Counted from the stretch's first letter, positions 8,988-17,662 are shown. The stretch: 45,007 nucleotides of DNA from Saprospiraceae bacterium (GCA_020631105.1 JAHDHW010000002.1:34905-79911), one strand, 5' to 3'. Program-made: numbers and translations. Notes: generated by a model from the letters alone, not told the origin.

Positions 8988-9446
8988 ATGGAAGAATTAA
9001 GAGGGATCGTTTATGTCAGTAGCGCCACGGTTGATTTTAGCATGGAAGAACTTCAGGAGCTAGCAGATAAAGCTGCTGCTGCCAATAAAAAATTAGGTGT
9101 CACTGGTTATTTGTATTTCGAAGACAAATCCTTTTTTCAATATATTGAAGGGCCTAAAGATGTTGTCCAATCTTTAATGAACCATATCTCAAAAGATACA
9201 CGCCATAAAGTCGTCAATGTAATAACTTCAGATAGTCTTCCTGACCGTTATTTTCCATCCTGGAATATGCGCCACCTCACTAAACCCGCACTTGTAAAAG
9301 TCAAAATGGAAAATGTCATTATTGAGTATATCGACTCTCTTTCTAAAATGGGCTTGCAGAAAATAGAAGGAAGTAAGATCAATATCTGGAATATGATTAA
9401 TAAGCTTTCCAAAATGCAGTTACAACTGAGCGGGATTTATCAGTAA
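8988..9446 (+). CDS. BLUF-domain blue-light sensor protein
   Basis: 152 residues from the ATG at 8988. The BLUF fold (about residues 3-95) binds FAD and senses blue light. The residues needed for the photocycle are all present: Y9 in VYVSSA, N33 in ANKKLGVTG and Q51 in FFQYIEG, with W92 and M94 in FPSWNM. A helical tail of about 50 residues without any enzymatic output domain follows, as in short BLUF proteins that act by protein-protein contact. The gene stands alone on its transcript but lies directly upstream, in the same direction, of the kinase/receiver block, which makes those proteins candidate partners. Photoactivity is predicted, not shown. Confidence 0.92.
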   Translation: MEELRGIVYVSSATVDFSMEELQELADKAAAANKKLGVTGYLYFEDKSFFQYIEGPKDVVQSLMNHISKDTRHKVVNVITSDSLPDRYFPSWNMRHLTKPALVKVKMENVIIEYIDSLSKMGLQKIEGSKINIWNMINKLSKMQLQLSGIYQ

Positions 9447-9485
9447 TAGAATTTCTCCTTTTTATGTTATTGTATGCGGTTCGAT

Positions 9486-9540
9486 ACTACCCAGGTAGTG
9501 CTCAATAAAACATGCTTAAAATTCTTTATTTGTTATTGAG
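9486..9540. promoter_or_regulatory. Two inverted repeats between the BLUF gene and the CheB-CheR-kinase gene
   Basis: ACTACC at 9486-9491 and GGTAGT at 9494-9499 form a near-continuous palindrome. CTCAATAA at 9501-9508 and TTATTGAG at 9533-9540 form a second repeat with a 24-base loop. Either could be an operator for the downstream gene or a processing hairpin after the BLUF gene. I found no full TTG/TAnnTTTG promoter in this gap. Confidence 0.3.
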
Positions 9541-9635
9541 AATGTTAAATTTAAGCTTAACTCTCCGTTCTCTAAAGCTAACTGAAGAAAATCTACTTCA
9601 GTAGGATCGGATTTTGTAACCCTAACTGATCAACT

Positions 9636-12600
9636 ATGACAAAAGATTTTAGTCTTGTTGGTATAGGCGCTTCTGCTGGTGGACTTAAAGCCATTACAGA
9701 GTTCTTTAGCCATATGCCTAGTGATACCGGACTTGCATTTGTGGTTATCCAACACCTGTCTCCGGATTTTAAAAGCTTAATGGATGAGCTTTTAGCCAAG
9801 CATACTACGATGCCTATCAAGGTGATTGATGGGGATACAGAGGTACAAGAAAACTCTATCTACCTTATTTCATCAACGTCGAATATCATAATCAAGGATG
9901 GTATTATTAATAATGTCGACCGAAAAGCAGCCTCGGTGCTGAACTTACCAATTGACATATTCTTCCATTCTCTGGGAGAAGATTTAAAAGAAAAATCAAT
10001 AGGGGTTATTCTATCCGGAACAGGTACGGATGGCTCTCGAGGGATTCGTTCTATCAAAGAAGAGGGAGGTTTAATTTTTGTGCAAAACCCTGAAACTGCT
10101 CAGTTTGACGGAATGCCAAAAGCGGCAGTAGCTACTAATCTGGTTGATGAGATTTTAAGTCCGATGGATATTGCAACTAAGATTGCCGGGATTACCAAGA
10201 AAACAGATAATGGTAAAAAGGTATTACTGGATGTAAAAGATTTGACGGATAGAGAGATATTTAACCGGATTCTTGAACTAATCGAAAAGGCATCTAATAT
10301 CAATTTTATGGATTATCGTCAGAATACGTTAATCCGTCGCCTAGAAAAAAGGATGTATCTAAATCAGTCAAAAAACATTAATGAATATTATCATGTATTG
10401 ACTAAGCAACCTAATGAGGTGCGACTATTATTTAATGAATTCCTAATTGGTGTTACGCGCTTTTTTAGAGATAAAGAAGCTTTTGAAGTGGTGAACAAAA
10501 AGGTTATTCCTGAAATACTTAAAGGGAAATATAAAAATGATAGTGTTAGGATTTGGTGTGTTGGTTGTTCGAGTGGTGAGGAAGCTTATAGTACAGCAAT
10601 TTTGTTTTCTGAGCATTTAGAGAACAGCCAGTCCAGAGCAAATTATAAAATATTTGCAACGGATGTTGATCGTCGGGCAGTTAGAAAAGCCAGTACTGGG
10701 GTTTATCCACAAGGCATTTTGGCAGATGTTGGTAATGATTACATAGAACGTTACTTTATTCAGACAAGTAACGGATACAAGATCAAAAAGAAGATAAGGG
10801 ATAATCTGGTCTTTACGGTACACGACGCCTTAAAGGATCCTCCTTTTATTAATATTGATCTATTGATCTGTCGTAATATGATGATCTACTTGAATCCGGA
10901 TGTCCAGAAGAAAATGCTTATGAATTTCCGGTTCGCATTAAATCATAATTCTTATATGTTTTTGGGGCCCAGCGAATCCATTACGCCAGTTAAAAATGCA
11001 TTTAAACCTATCAATGCTCGCTGGAATATTTTTCAACATATTTCAAGGGAAAAATTAGTACCAATATCAAAACCCCGGCAAATAGAAATTCCTTTATTAC
11101 AAACCGGGAAGCCGAGTATTAAATATTTGCATCGAGAGAAAGAGCAGGAGGAATATGTTAAGATCCATAATGTTACGGAGGACTTTATTGCACAGGCTAT
11201 TTCTCAACGTTATGGCCCAAGATCCCTGTTTGTAAATGAGAAGTTAGACATAATATACATCAACGGAGATTTTAAGGATATTCTTCAAATCCCTAATACT
11301 TTTACAGACCTTAACCTATTGTCAAGACTTAAAAGTGAAGAGCATATTTTGTTTAGAAACGGAGTAAGGTATGCACTTAACGAAAGAGAAAACAGGGTGT
11401 ACGAAAGCGTACATTTTGAACGTGGAGAAAATGTAATTGAAGCGGATATACAATTTTCTGTCTTTGAAAGTCATGAATTGGATAGACCACTTATTTGGAT
11501 TGCATTTGATGTTACAGATAAAGTATCGACAGTTGAAGCAGGAGAGAAAAAGCGAGTTATAAACTTTGCAGATTATAAAAACGAAAGATTAGGGGCCTTA
11601 GAGTATGAACTTAGCCAGATTAAGAAAGAAAAACAATATTTAGTCGAACAACTAGAAGCAGCAAATGAGGAATTACAATCTTCGAATGAAGAGCTTTTAG
11701 CAGCGAATGAAGAATTGCAGAGTACAAATGAAGAGTTGCAATCTGTTAATGAGGAATTGTATACTGTTAATACTGAACTACAGAGTAAAATCAACGAGTT
11801 GATAATATCTAATAATGATATTACTAATCTCCTGACAAGCACTAATATTGGAATTATCTTCTTGGATAAGAACCTATATATTCGAAAATTTACACCTGCG
11901 CTCAAAGAGCAATTTGATCTTGAAGAGTCAGACATTGGCCGGCCAATATCCAATTTTACAAATAGCTTTTCACTTGATGTCGGTAAAGAAATAAAAACTA
12001 TAATCAATGGAGCAGATTATATCGAAAAAGAGGTAGATGATCAAAATGGTAATTCCTTCTTAATGCGGGTGCTACCTTACTGGACGAATGAAAAGAAAAA
12101 AGACGGAGTAGTTATTTCATTTGTAAACTTAAATGAACTTAAAGAGACTCGCCGAGCAGTTGATGAAAATGCTAGTAAGTATAAGGCTATTTATAATAAC
12201 GTAAATGATATTATTGCAACCTTGGATATCGACGGAGTAGTTACAAGTGTAAATAGTGGATTTGAAAGTGGATTTGAAACGAACGAAATGATTGGTCATA
12301 AGTTTTCCAGCATAGTCGGTTCAGGAAATGATATAAAGTTTGAAGCACTCCAGAAGCTATTAGAAACTAAAAAGTCCACTACGTATGAATTCTCTCACAA
12401 AACGTTAAGTGGTGAGTCCAAATGGTATAATGGCGTCCTCGTTCCTATTTTGAGTGGGCATGAAGTAGAGTCTGTTATCCTTATTGCTCATGATGTTTCT
12501 AATTACAAGTTAGATGTAAATAAGTTGAAGGATAAAAGTGAAGATTTAGAGAAAAGACTTTACCTCCGAAATCAAGAACTGGAACATACTAACCTGGAAT

Positions 12601-13307
12601 TGCAAGAAGCCAATTCTTACCTGGATAGCTTTGTCCATGGAGCAGCTCACGATTTGAGGGCACCCTTGGCTCAAATGAAAGGGATGATGAATTTACTGCC
12701 AAAGATTGAAAGTTATGAGCAAAAGGATAAAGTACTAAACCAGTTTCAGAAGGGGGTTGAACATATGGATAATACCCTGAGCGGCTTGATTGAACTCGTG
12801 GAGTTTCAAAAGAATACCGCTGAGATGATTAGTGATGTAAATTTAGTCGGCATTTTTGAAAAGGTGCTTGAACAGTTAAATGACGAAATCAAAGAAACAG
12901 GAGCGAATATTACGACTGATTTTCAATTTAAAGGAGCGATTAAATACATTCCTGCGTATGTGCAGAGTATTTTTTATAACCTGTTGACTAATGCCTTAAA
13001 GTATAGAAAGGTTGATGAAGTATTAGATATTAATGTATCCATTAAAAAAGAGGAAGAGTATTATATTATTGAGGTCAGAGATAATGGAATTGGAATGGAT
13101 TTGAACAAATATGGACATTTGCTCTTTAAGCCTTTTAAGAGGCTAACAGTAGAACGGTCAGGTATGGGGATTGGCCTAAGCATTATTAATAGCGCAATAA
13201 AAAAAGCCGGCGGTCGAATTGAAGTAGCGAGCCAATTGACTAAAGGAACTACTTTTACAGTTTATTTATCAGAAATGAACACTGTGCTTAATGAAGATCA
13301 TATTTAA
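9636..13307 (+). CDS. CheB-CheR-PAS-histidine kinase fusion protein
   Basis: 1223 residues, cytoplasmic, with no transmembrane segment. Domains in order: CheB methylesterase at about 5-185 with the catalytic triad S13, H40 and D132 and no receiver domain; CheR methyltransferase at about 210-475 (RFFRDKEAFE, the SAM site VGCSSGEEAYS, LLICRNMMIYL); a coiled coil with six ANEELQS heptads (about 640-735); PAS near 740-845; a second PAS near 855-970; another coiled coil; HisKA with phospho-acceptor H1005 (AAHDLRAPL); HATPase_c with N box NALKYR, G1 DNGIGMD from D1149 and G2 GMGIGLSI. Such fusions are a known class usually not tied to classical chemotaxis, and no cheA, cheW or receptor is nearby. 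The stop is followed immediately by the ATG of a receiver gene, its likely phosphotransfer partner. Confidence 0.93.
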   Translation: MTKDFSLVGIGASAGGLKAITEFFSHMPSDTGLAFVVIQHLSPDFKSLMDELLAKHTTMPIKVIDGDTEVQENSIYLISSTSNIIIKDGIINNVDRKAASVLNLPIDIFFHSLGEDLKEKSIGVILSGTGTDGSRGIRSIKEEGGLIFVQNPETAQFDGMPKAAVATNLVDEILSPMDIATKIAGITKKTDNGKKVLLDVKDLTDREIFNRILELIEKASNINFMDYRQNTLIRRLEKRMYLNQSKNINEYYHVLTKQPNEVRLLFNEFLIGVTRFFRDKEAFEVVNKKVIPEILKGKYKNDSVRIWCVGCSSGEEAYSTAILFSEHLENSQSRANYKIFATDVDRRAVRKASTGVYPQGILADVGNDYIERYFIQTSNGYKIKKKIRDNLVFTVHDALKDPPFINIDLLICRNMMIYLNPDVQKKMLMNFRFALNHNSYMFLGPSESITPVKNAFKPINARWNIFQHISREKLVPISKPRQIEIPLLQTGKPSIKYLHREKEQEEYVKIHNVTEDFIAQAISQRYGPRSLFVNEKLDIIYINGDFKDILQIPNTFTDLNLLSRLKSEEHILFRNGVRYALNERENRVYESVHFERGENVIEADIQFSVFESHELDRPLIWIAFDVTDKVSTVEAGEKKRVINFADYKNERLGALEYELSQIKKEKQYLVEQLEAANEELQSSNEELLAANEELQSTNEELQSVNEELYTVNTELQSKINELIISNNDITNLLTSTNIGIIFLDKNLYIRKFTPALKEQFDLEESDIGRPISNFTNSFSLDVGKEIKTIINGADYIEKEVDDQNGNSFLMRVLPYWTNEKKKDGVVISFVNLNELKETRRAVDENASKYKAIYNNVNDIIATLDIDGVVTSVNSGFESGFETNEMIGHKFSSIVGSGNDIKFEALQKLLETKKSTTYEFSHKTLSGESKWYNGVLVPILSGHEVESVILIAHDVSNYKLDVNKLKDKSEDLEKRLYLRNQELEHTNLELQEANSYLDSFVHGAAHDLRAPLAQMKGMMNLLPKIESYEQKDKVLNQFQKGVEHMDNTLSGLIELVEFQKNTAEMISDVNLVGIFEKVLEQLNDEIKETGANITTDFQFKGAIKYIPAYVQSIFYNLLTNALKYRKVDEVLDINVSIKKEEEYYIIEVRDNGIGMDLNKYGHLLFKPFKRLTVERSGMGIGLSIINSAIKKAGGRIEVASQLTKGTTFTVYLSEMNTVLNEDHI
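11658..11783 (+). repeat. Six tandem 21-base heptad repeats inside the kinase gene
   Basis: Six consecutive 21-base units encode heptads of the form AANEELQ, SSNEELL, AANEELQ, STNEELQ, SVNEELY and TVNTELQ. This is a parallel coiled coil placed directly before the first PAS domain and is a hallmark of CheB/CheR/PAS fusions. It is likely a signalling helix between the CheR and PAS parts. Confidence 0.85.
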
Positions 13308-13700
13308 ATGCCAGTAAAACAAAGAATTCTGATTATCGATGATTCAGATATTGATAATGATTATCTGGAACTATTAATTTCAATTGAATCAATAGACGTT
13401 GATTACACTATTAAGTCAAACGGTGTACTAGGTATCGAATATTTAAAAGATTGTCCTGATAATCTTTTCCCTGATATTATACTGGTTGATATTAATATGC
13501 CTTTAATGAACGGCTTTGAATTTGCCCATGAATATGAAAAATTATTTTACGATCGATTCCCTGATAGTAAAATATTTATAATGAGCTCAAGCAGGCGATT
13601 GTCAGAGATCGAAGAGGCGAAAAAGTTAAAAGTAGTAGCTGATTTTATTGAAAAACCGATCACTAAAATACAGTTTAGCGAGATAAATAATAAAAAATAA
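13308..13700 (+). CDS. Single-domain response regulator (receiver) 1
   Basis: 130 residues, a receiver domain only. The acidic pocket is D11-D12, the phospho-acceptor is D61 in LVDINMPLMNGFEF, the switch serine is S93 and the conserved lysine is K116 in EKP. The ATG directly follows the stop of the CheB-CheR-kinase gene without a spacer, so it is translationally coupled and the natural target of that kinase. It aligns without gaps over at least residues 1-117 with the receiver at 17042-17449, but its C-terminal helix 5 is shorter and diverged (ends in NNKK). With no output domain it must act through protein contacts or as a phosphate shuttle. Confidence 0.92.
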   Translation: MPVKQRILIIDDSDIDNDYLELLISIESIDVDYTIKSNGVLGIEYLKDCPDNLFPDIILVDINMPLMNGFEFAHEYEKLFYDRFPDSKIFIMSSSRRLSEIEEAKKLKVVADFIEKPITKIQFSEINNKK

Positions 13701-13801
13701 ATATATATTTTACATATTTGAATAAAAATACATATATTGTAATTCAATAAGCTTTCAGATAACCTATGAAGGCTTTTTAAGCCCCCTCTCATTTTTAAAA
13801 A

Positions 13802-13827
13802 TATAGTAGTACGTCTTTACTACTATA
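13802..13827. promoter_or_regulatory. Inverted repeat upstream of the orphan kinase gene
   Basis: TATAGTAGT at 13802-13810 and ACTACTATA at 13819-13827 are perfect complements with an 8-base spacer; a further ACTAC lies at 13834-13838. A small hairpin GGCTT/AAGCC at 13771-13783 precedes it and may mark the end of the receiver transcript. The 194-base gap is very AT-rich and otherwise featureless. Confidence 0.35.
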
Positions 13828-13894
13828 AGTTTTACTACGTTCAAGTTTTTAATAGTCTGAGAATTGATTTGGCGCAAGCCATCTAGTCTTCGAT

Positions 13895-14758
13895 ATGAAA
13901 CATTATTACTCCTTAAAGCTTACAGTTATGGAAAAGAAATTACAATACACAAAATTTAGGAACCAAACACTCCCCTCAAGAGAAGAATCCCAAGAAGTAG
14001 CAAATTCACTTAATACCACTATTCATAGTGCAATGCATGATTTACGTTCGCCACTAAATGTAATCAAACCCTATGTTGATTTTTTAAAACGTGTGGACGA
14101 TAGCGAACGACAAGAAAGAATTCTCAATCGTATGAAATCAGCGGTAGAGAAAATGGAGTTAGTAATTAGTAAGTTTACTAAGTACTCTGATTTGTTATGT
14201 GAGAGAATGCCTGAAGCGGAAAGTATAAATTTCACAGAAATTTATACAGAAGTGAAAAATGAAATCTCACAACAATACCCGGATGTCAATTGCCAATTAG
14301 AGTTGTCAAATGATCTAGGAAGATATCTCTTTTTATATCCACCTAAGTATTTGAGAATGATCCTGAAGATCCTTTTGGATAATGCCTTTAAATACCGAAG
14401 TGAAGAAAGAGATTTAAGAGTGAAAGTTAGTGTCGGAATGGTCAATGAAGACCTTTTGCTGGAATTAGAGGATAATGGTGCTGGATTTCCAAGTTATTTT
14501 TCTTTTGAAGAGGCTTTCATTCCCTTTGCTAAAAATGCTAATCCATACAGAGGAACCGGCCTTGGTTTAGCTTCTTTAAAATATATGGTCGAAAAGAATA
14601 AAGGAGAAATATATGGAAATAGCTCAGAGGATGGAACAGCTTTTATTCTTAAGCTTAAACCTTATTCACTATTGAATGGTATTAATTCTTCTAAAACCAA
14701 AGAGACCCTTAAAGGAGTTGGCATTAAAGATTTAAACAATGTTGCCAGAGTTTCTTAA
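13895..14758 (+). CDS. Sensor-less cytoplasmic histidine kinase
   Basis: 287 residues, or 276 if the ATG at 13928 is used. It consists of a HisKA domain with H48 (HSAMHDLRSPL) and a HATPase_c domain (N box LLDNAFKYR, G1 EDNGAGF, G2 GTGLGLASL). No PAS, GAF, HAMP or membrane segment precedes it, so any input must come from a partner protein. The kinase core is of the same type as the C-terminus of the CheB-CheR fusion 900 bases upstream. The C-terminal 25 residues after the ATPase domain are not recognised. A strong terminator follows. It probably phosphorylates one or both of the nearby single-domain receivers; this is inferred from proximity. Confidence 0.88.
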   Translation: MKHYYSLKLTVMEKKLQYTKFRNQTLPSREESQEVANSLNTTIHSAMHDLRSPLNVIKPYVDFLKRVDDSERQERILNRMKSAVEKMELVISKFTKYSDLLCERMPEAESINFTEIYTEVKNEISQQYPDVNCQLELSNDLGRYLFLYPPKYLRMILKILLDNAFKYRSEERDLRVKVSVGMVNEDLLLELEDNGAGFPSYFSFEEAFIPFAKNANPYRGTGLGLASLKYMVEKNKGEIYGNSSEDGTAFILKLKPYSLLNGINSSKTKETLKGVGIKDLNNVARVS

Positions 14759-14786
14759 GGAAAAGATTAAAAATTCACGTTCGTGC

Positions 14787-14823
14787 AAAATCCTATTTAT
14801 TAAATTAAGTAGGATTTTTTTTT
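14787..14823 (+). terminator. Rho-independent terminator after the orphan kinase
   Basis: AAAATCCTA at 14787-14795 pairs with TAGGATTTT at 14809-14817; the stem can extend inward through TTTA/TAAG, and a run of nine T follows the GGA. It separates the kinase from the small-protein gene. Confidence 0.85.
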
Positions 14824-14933
14824 ATATTTTCATAGCTGAAAAGTGGAAAGATTTTTGGTTATATATATAAAACAATATATAAATTATAGTGTTTTATAGT
14901 CAGATTTTTTTCAACACAAAAGCTAGCATTATA

Positions 14934-15164
14934 ATGAATTCTAACTCAGTTCTACAAGTATCAAAGGAGGAGTCTACAGCATTATCAGTTCACCATTTAG
15001 CTTCCGTTAATGCTAGAATTTCACTGGCAAAGTGTTCCCGAGGAGATTTGTTTTTTAGTTATCGATTGATTGAAGATGCAACTTCAAGGATTGAAAAAAG
15101 TCAATTAGCCCTAGAACGTTCTACAGATATGAAACAGACTATTTCAAATGTTTCCTTTTTTTAG
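14934..15164 (+). CDS. Small uncharacterised protein, copy 1 of a paralogous pair
   Basis: 76 residues from the ATG at 14934; a GTG at 14889 is in frame upstream, but the ATG puts the conserved region at the same residue numbers as in copy 2. Residues 35-62 align without gaps to residues 35-62 of the protein at 17663-17914, with the shared pattern G37, [DE]38, L39, F41, S42, L45, I46, D48, R52, I53 and ALER at 59-62. The region looks alpha-helical. No signal peptide, membrane segment or known domain was recognised. It lies after the orphan kinase and its terminator, so it needs its own promoter, which I did not identify. The 3' end overlaps the convergent hydrolase gene by 26 bases. Confidence 0.6.
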   Translation: MNSNSVLQVSKEESTALSVHHLASVNARISLAKCSRGDLFFSYRLIEDATSRIEKSQLALERSTDMKQTISNVSFF

Positions 15165-15960
15165 CTAACTGTTCTTCTAGCAGCGTATCCAATTTCTCAT
15201 CTATCAAAAGGTGTCCTTCATCAATTAAATAGGTCTCTATATTTTTGAGCCCCTCACTGATTATTTTTCCAGACTCGGGAGGGATAACTTCATCACGTGT
15301 TCCAAAATACAATGAAACCGGAACGGAACTATTAGCTAATAAGGCTTTAACTTTCTTCGAATTGAAACTAAAATTTCTAAGCGAATACCAAGTGTTAAAT
15401 ATCCTATCTCTCTTCTCTTTGGTACTGATGTGGTAGTAAGCGAAATCATGTATAAATTTGCTGATCAATCCCCATCGATAACACTTTTTTATTAACCATA
15501 TCATCCAATTTGGATTATTCAACAACCAATGCATCATATGGCGTAATGACATTGGCATCATGTTGAAGTTAAACATCCACTTTGTAGCTAATCCATCAGG
15601 AGCAATTAAATAAATTTTGTCAATCGTATGAATCCAGTCAAACAAAAGCTTCTGAACCAGGCGCCCCCCCATGCTGTATCCCATTAAACTAATCCGTTCT
15701 TTTCCTTCCTTTTGACAAATTATGCGTAGGATATTACTCAGGTCTTTTTTATTAAAATTATTCGCTGACCACTGCGTTTTACCATGAAATGGGAGATCTA
15801 ATGCATATACTGTATAATACGGACTGAGACTGTTTTTCAAATTATGGAATAAAGCACCCTGGTCCGCAAAACCATGGAAAGCTATTAACAACTCTTCACC
15901 TGTCCCGAACTGAACATAATGCACCTTTGAATCTTTATAATCCAGAAATTTTGTTTCCAT
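15139..15960 (-). CDS. Alpha/beta hydrolase
   Basis: 273 residues from the ATG at 15960; an in-frame TTG at 15990 would add ten residues but the family normally begins close to this point. The fold is shown by the oxyanion-hole segment FHGFADQG (H29-G30), the nucleophile elbow GYSMGG with S96, an acidic-residue segment FGTRDEVIP and the catalytic histidine in DEGHLLI. A Met/Trp-rich lid insertion lies between about residues 130 and 185. It is probably a cytoplasmic esterase, lipase-like or C-C hydrolase; the substrate cannot be inferred. It is convergent with the small-protein gene and divergent from the DUF547 lipoprotein. Confidence 0.85.
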   Translation of the reverse strand: METKFLDYKDSKVHYVQFGTGEELLIAFHGFADQGALFHNLKNSLSPYYTVYALDLPFHGKTQWSANNFNKKDLSNILRIICQKEGKERISLMGYSMGGRLVQKLLFDWIHTIDKIYLIAPDGLATKWMFNFNMMPMSLRHMMHWLLNNPNWMIWLIKKCYRWGLISKFIHDFAYYHISTKEKRDRIFNTWYSLRNFSFNSKKVKALLANSSVPVSLYFGTRDEVIPPESGKIISEGLKNIETYLIDEGHLLIDEKLDTLLEEQLAKKRKHLK

Positions 15961-16020
15961 AAAAGTCCGTTTATCGACAGTAAGCAGCAATATAATTTAC
16001 ATATCTTAATCTATTTGGGA

Positions 16021-16028
16021 TAAGTTTG
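16021..16028 (+). promoter_or_regulatory. -7 element, possible promoter of the DUF547 lipoprotein gene
   Basis: TAAGTTTG matches TAnnTTTG exactly, 84 bases before the ATG at 16112, within a 151-base divergent gap. No TTG is present at the -33 position, so support is modest. Confidence 0.3.
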
Positions 16029-16111
16029 TTTATAAGTATCAGATTACACAAGTTTCATAACTGGGACAATTGTAATCATCTAACTACAGAGCTGCAAATA
16101 AAGAATTTAAA

Positions 16112-16879
16112 ATGAAAAATAGCACCTTTTTTATATTTATGCTTGGGGTATTACTAACTATATCCGCCTGTGGCGTATCTAAATATCAATCTAATTCTAA
16201 ACCAGTGAATCATCAAATTTGGGATAGCCTTTTACAAAAGCACGTGACGGAAAAAGGCTGGGTAAACTATAAAGGATTTATCCAGGACTCTGTCCTCTTC
16301 AATAAATATCTTACGATACTTGGTAATAATCATCCAAATGATAAGCACTGGAGTAAGGACGAGCGTCTGGCCTATTGGATCAATGCATATAATGCTTTTA
16401 CCGTTAAATTAATTGTTGATTATTATCCTGTTGCGAGTATCAAAGATATTAAAAATGGGATTCCCTTTGTCAATACAGTATGGGATATCAAGTTTATTGA
16501 AATTGAAGGTGCGAAGTATGATCTGAATAATATTGAGCATGGTATTATTCGTGATCGATTTAATGAACCTCGAATTCATTTTGCAGTCAACTGTGCTTCT
16601 TTTTCATGCCCGCGATTACGGAATGAAGCGTTTGTTGCTGAACGCCTTGATGAACAATTAGCTGATAATACACGATACTTTTTAGCGAATCAGGATAAGA
16701 ATCAAATTGAAGGAAACTCTATTAAACTATCTAAAATTTTGAAATGGTATGGAGGGGATTTTAAGGGAGCACCTTATCATGGGATACGGGGCTTATTGAA
16801 AAAATACGGGCCTGAATTTGAAGAAGGAGCTGAAATTGAATTTTTAGATTATAACTGGGAACTAAACGAACAAAAATAA
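16112..16879 (+). CDS. DUF547 lipoprotein
   Basis: 255 residues. The N-terminus is a lipoprotein signal with lipobox ISAC (cysteine at residue 20). The rest matches the DUF547 family: AYWINAYNAFTVKLIVDYYP near residue 90 and HFAVNCASFSCPRL near residue 150, followed by a long helix ending in FLAN. The conserved Asn/Cys/Ser segment looks enzymatic, and some authors link the fold to peptidase-like or transglutaminase-like domains, but no activity is established for this protein. Envelope location is expected. It sits between the two halves of the signalling block without clear functional connection. Confidence 0.88.
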   Translation: MKNSTFFIFMLGVLLTISACGVSKYQSNSKPVNHQIWDSLLQKHVTEKGWVNYKGFIQDSVLFNKYLTILGNNHPNDKHWSKDERLAYWINAYNAFTVKLIVDYYPVASIKDIKNGIPFVNTVWDIKFIEIEGAKYDLNNIEHGIIRDRFNEPRIHFAVNCASFSCPRLRNEAFVAERLDEQLADNTRYFLANQDKNQIEGNSIKLSKILKWYGGDFKGAPYHGIRGLLKKYGPEFEEGAEIEFLDYNWELNEQK

Positions 16880-17041
16880 ACGGGATATTAATTTTTTCAG
16901 GAGGGCTTATCAACAACTTTTTGCGTAGAATAACGTAAAACTAAAGGTAAGGTTAAGATGTCACAAAATGTATTAAAAAAAGTTTGATTGTATAACTTTT
17001 TATACCTTATATTCTAAGTTTAAGTACCAAAGCTAATTTTT

Positions 17042-17449
17042 ATGTCTAATAAACCACGACTCCTCGTTATCGATGATTCCTATGCAGATAATCGATATAT
17101 AGAACTCCTGATTAATGTTGAAGGCTTCGATTTGGATTGTGAATATAAAGAAAGTGCCATTGAGGCATTGAAATATTTACAAAATTGTGAGCCAACTCAA
17201 TTTCCTAATATTATTTTGGTCGATATTAATATGCCTCTGATGAATGGCTTTGAGTTTGCCGCTGAATTTGAGCGACTGTACTGCAATAGATATTCTTCGA
17301 CTAGAGTCTTTATAATGAGTTCTTCATGCCGGCTATCTGAGGTCGAAAAAGCGAAACAACTAGGCGCTGTAGAAGATTTTTTTGAAAAGCCACTAACTAC
17401 TGACTACCTCGCAAGAAGAATCCTAAAAAAAGAAATACATTCTTTCTAG
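17042..17449 (+). CDS. Single-domain response regulator (receiver) 2
   Basis: 135-residue stand-alone receiver with D11-D12, phospho-acceptor D61, switch serine S93 and K116, the same residue numbers as the receiver at 13308-13700. The shared block VDINMPLMNGFEFA is identical. Helix 5 is complete here (TTDYLARRILKKE). There is no output domain. Unlike copy 1 it is not coupled to a kinase gene; it has its own upstream region of 162 bases. The next gene downstream is copy 2 of the small paralogous protein. Likely partners are the orphan kinase at 13895 or the fusion kinase at 9636. Confidence 0.92.
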   Translation: MSNKPRLLVIDDSYADNRYIELLINVEGFDLDCEYKESAIEALKYLQNCEPTQFPNIILVDINMPLMNGFEFAAEFERLYCNRYSSTRVFIMSSSCRLSEVEKAKQLGAVEDFFEKPLTTDYLARRILKKEIHSF

Positions 17450-17480
17450 TAGCAATGAATCTAGTAGTGTCATTTAAAAC

Positions 17481-17501
17481 ATATTAATAAAAAATTAATA
17501 T
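17481..17501 (+). terminator. AT-only hairpin after receiver 2
   Basis: ATATTAAT at 17481-17488 and ATTAATAT at 17494-17501 are perfect complements around five A residues. The stem has no G-C pair and the following bases are only partly T, so a terminator role is uncertain. A direct repeat TCTAGTAG at 17445-17452 and 17460-17467 overlaps the stop codon just before it. Confidence 0.3.
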
Positions 17502-17662
17502 ATTTGTAACATACCTCTCTGCAATCAGTAATGAAATAAATAAAATTGCTTGTCGAATTTATGAAGTAGTATTTTAGTACTGGTTCAGAGAATTGAAGCA
17601 ATACAAAACGATTGTTTTTACAAACTGATTTTATTCTAACATTATAAATAAGCAGTAAAGAA

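Noticed and set aside
11573-12007. A 144-residue minus-strand reading frame opposite the kinase heptad repeats
   Set aside because: Its Ser/Cys/Asn repeats are the mirror of the 21-base coiled-coil repeats on the plus strand; there is no start context or recognisable domain.
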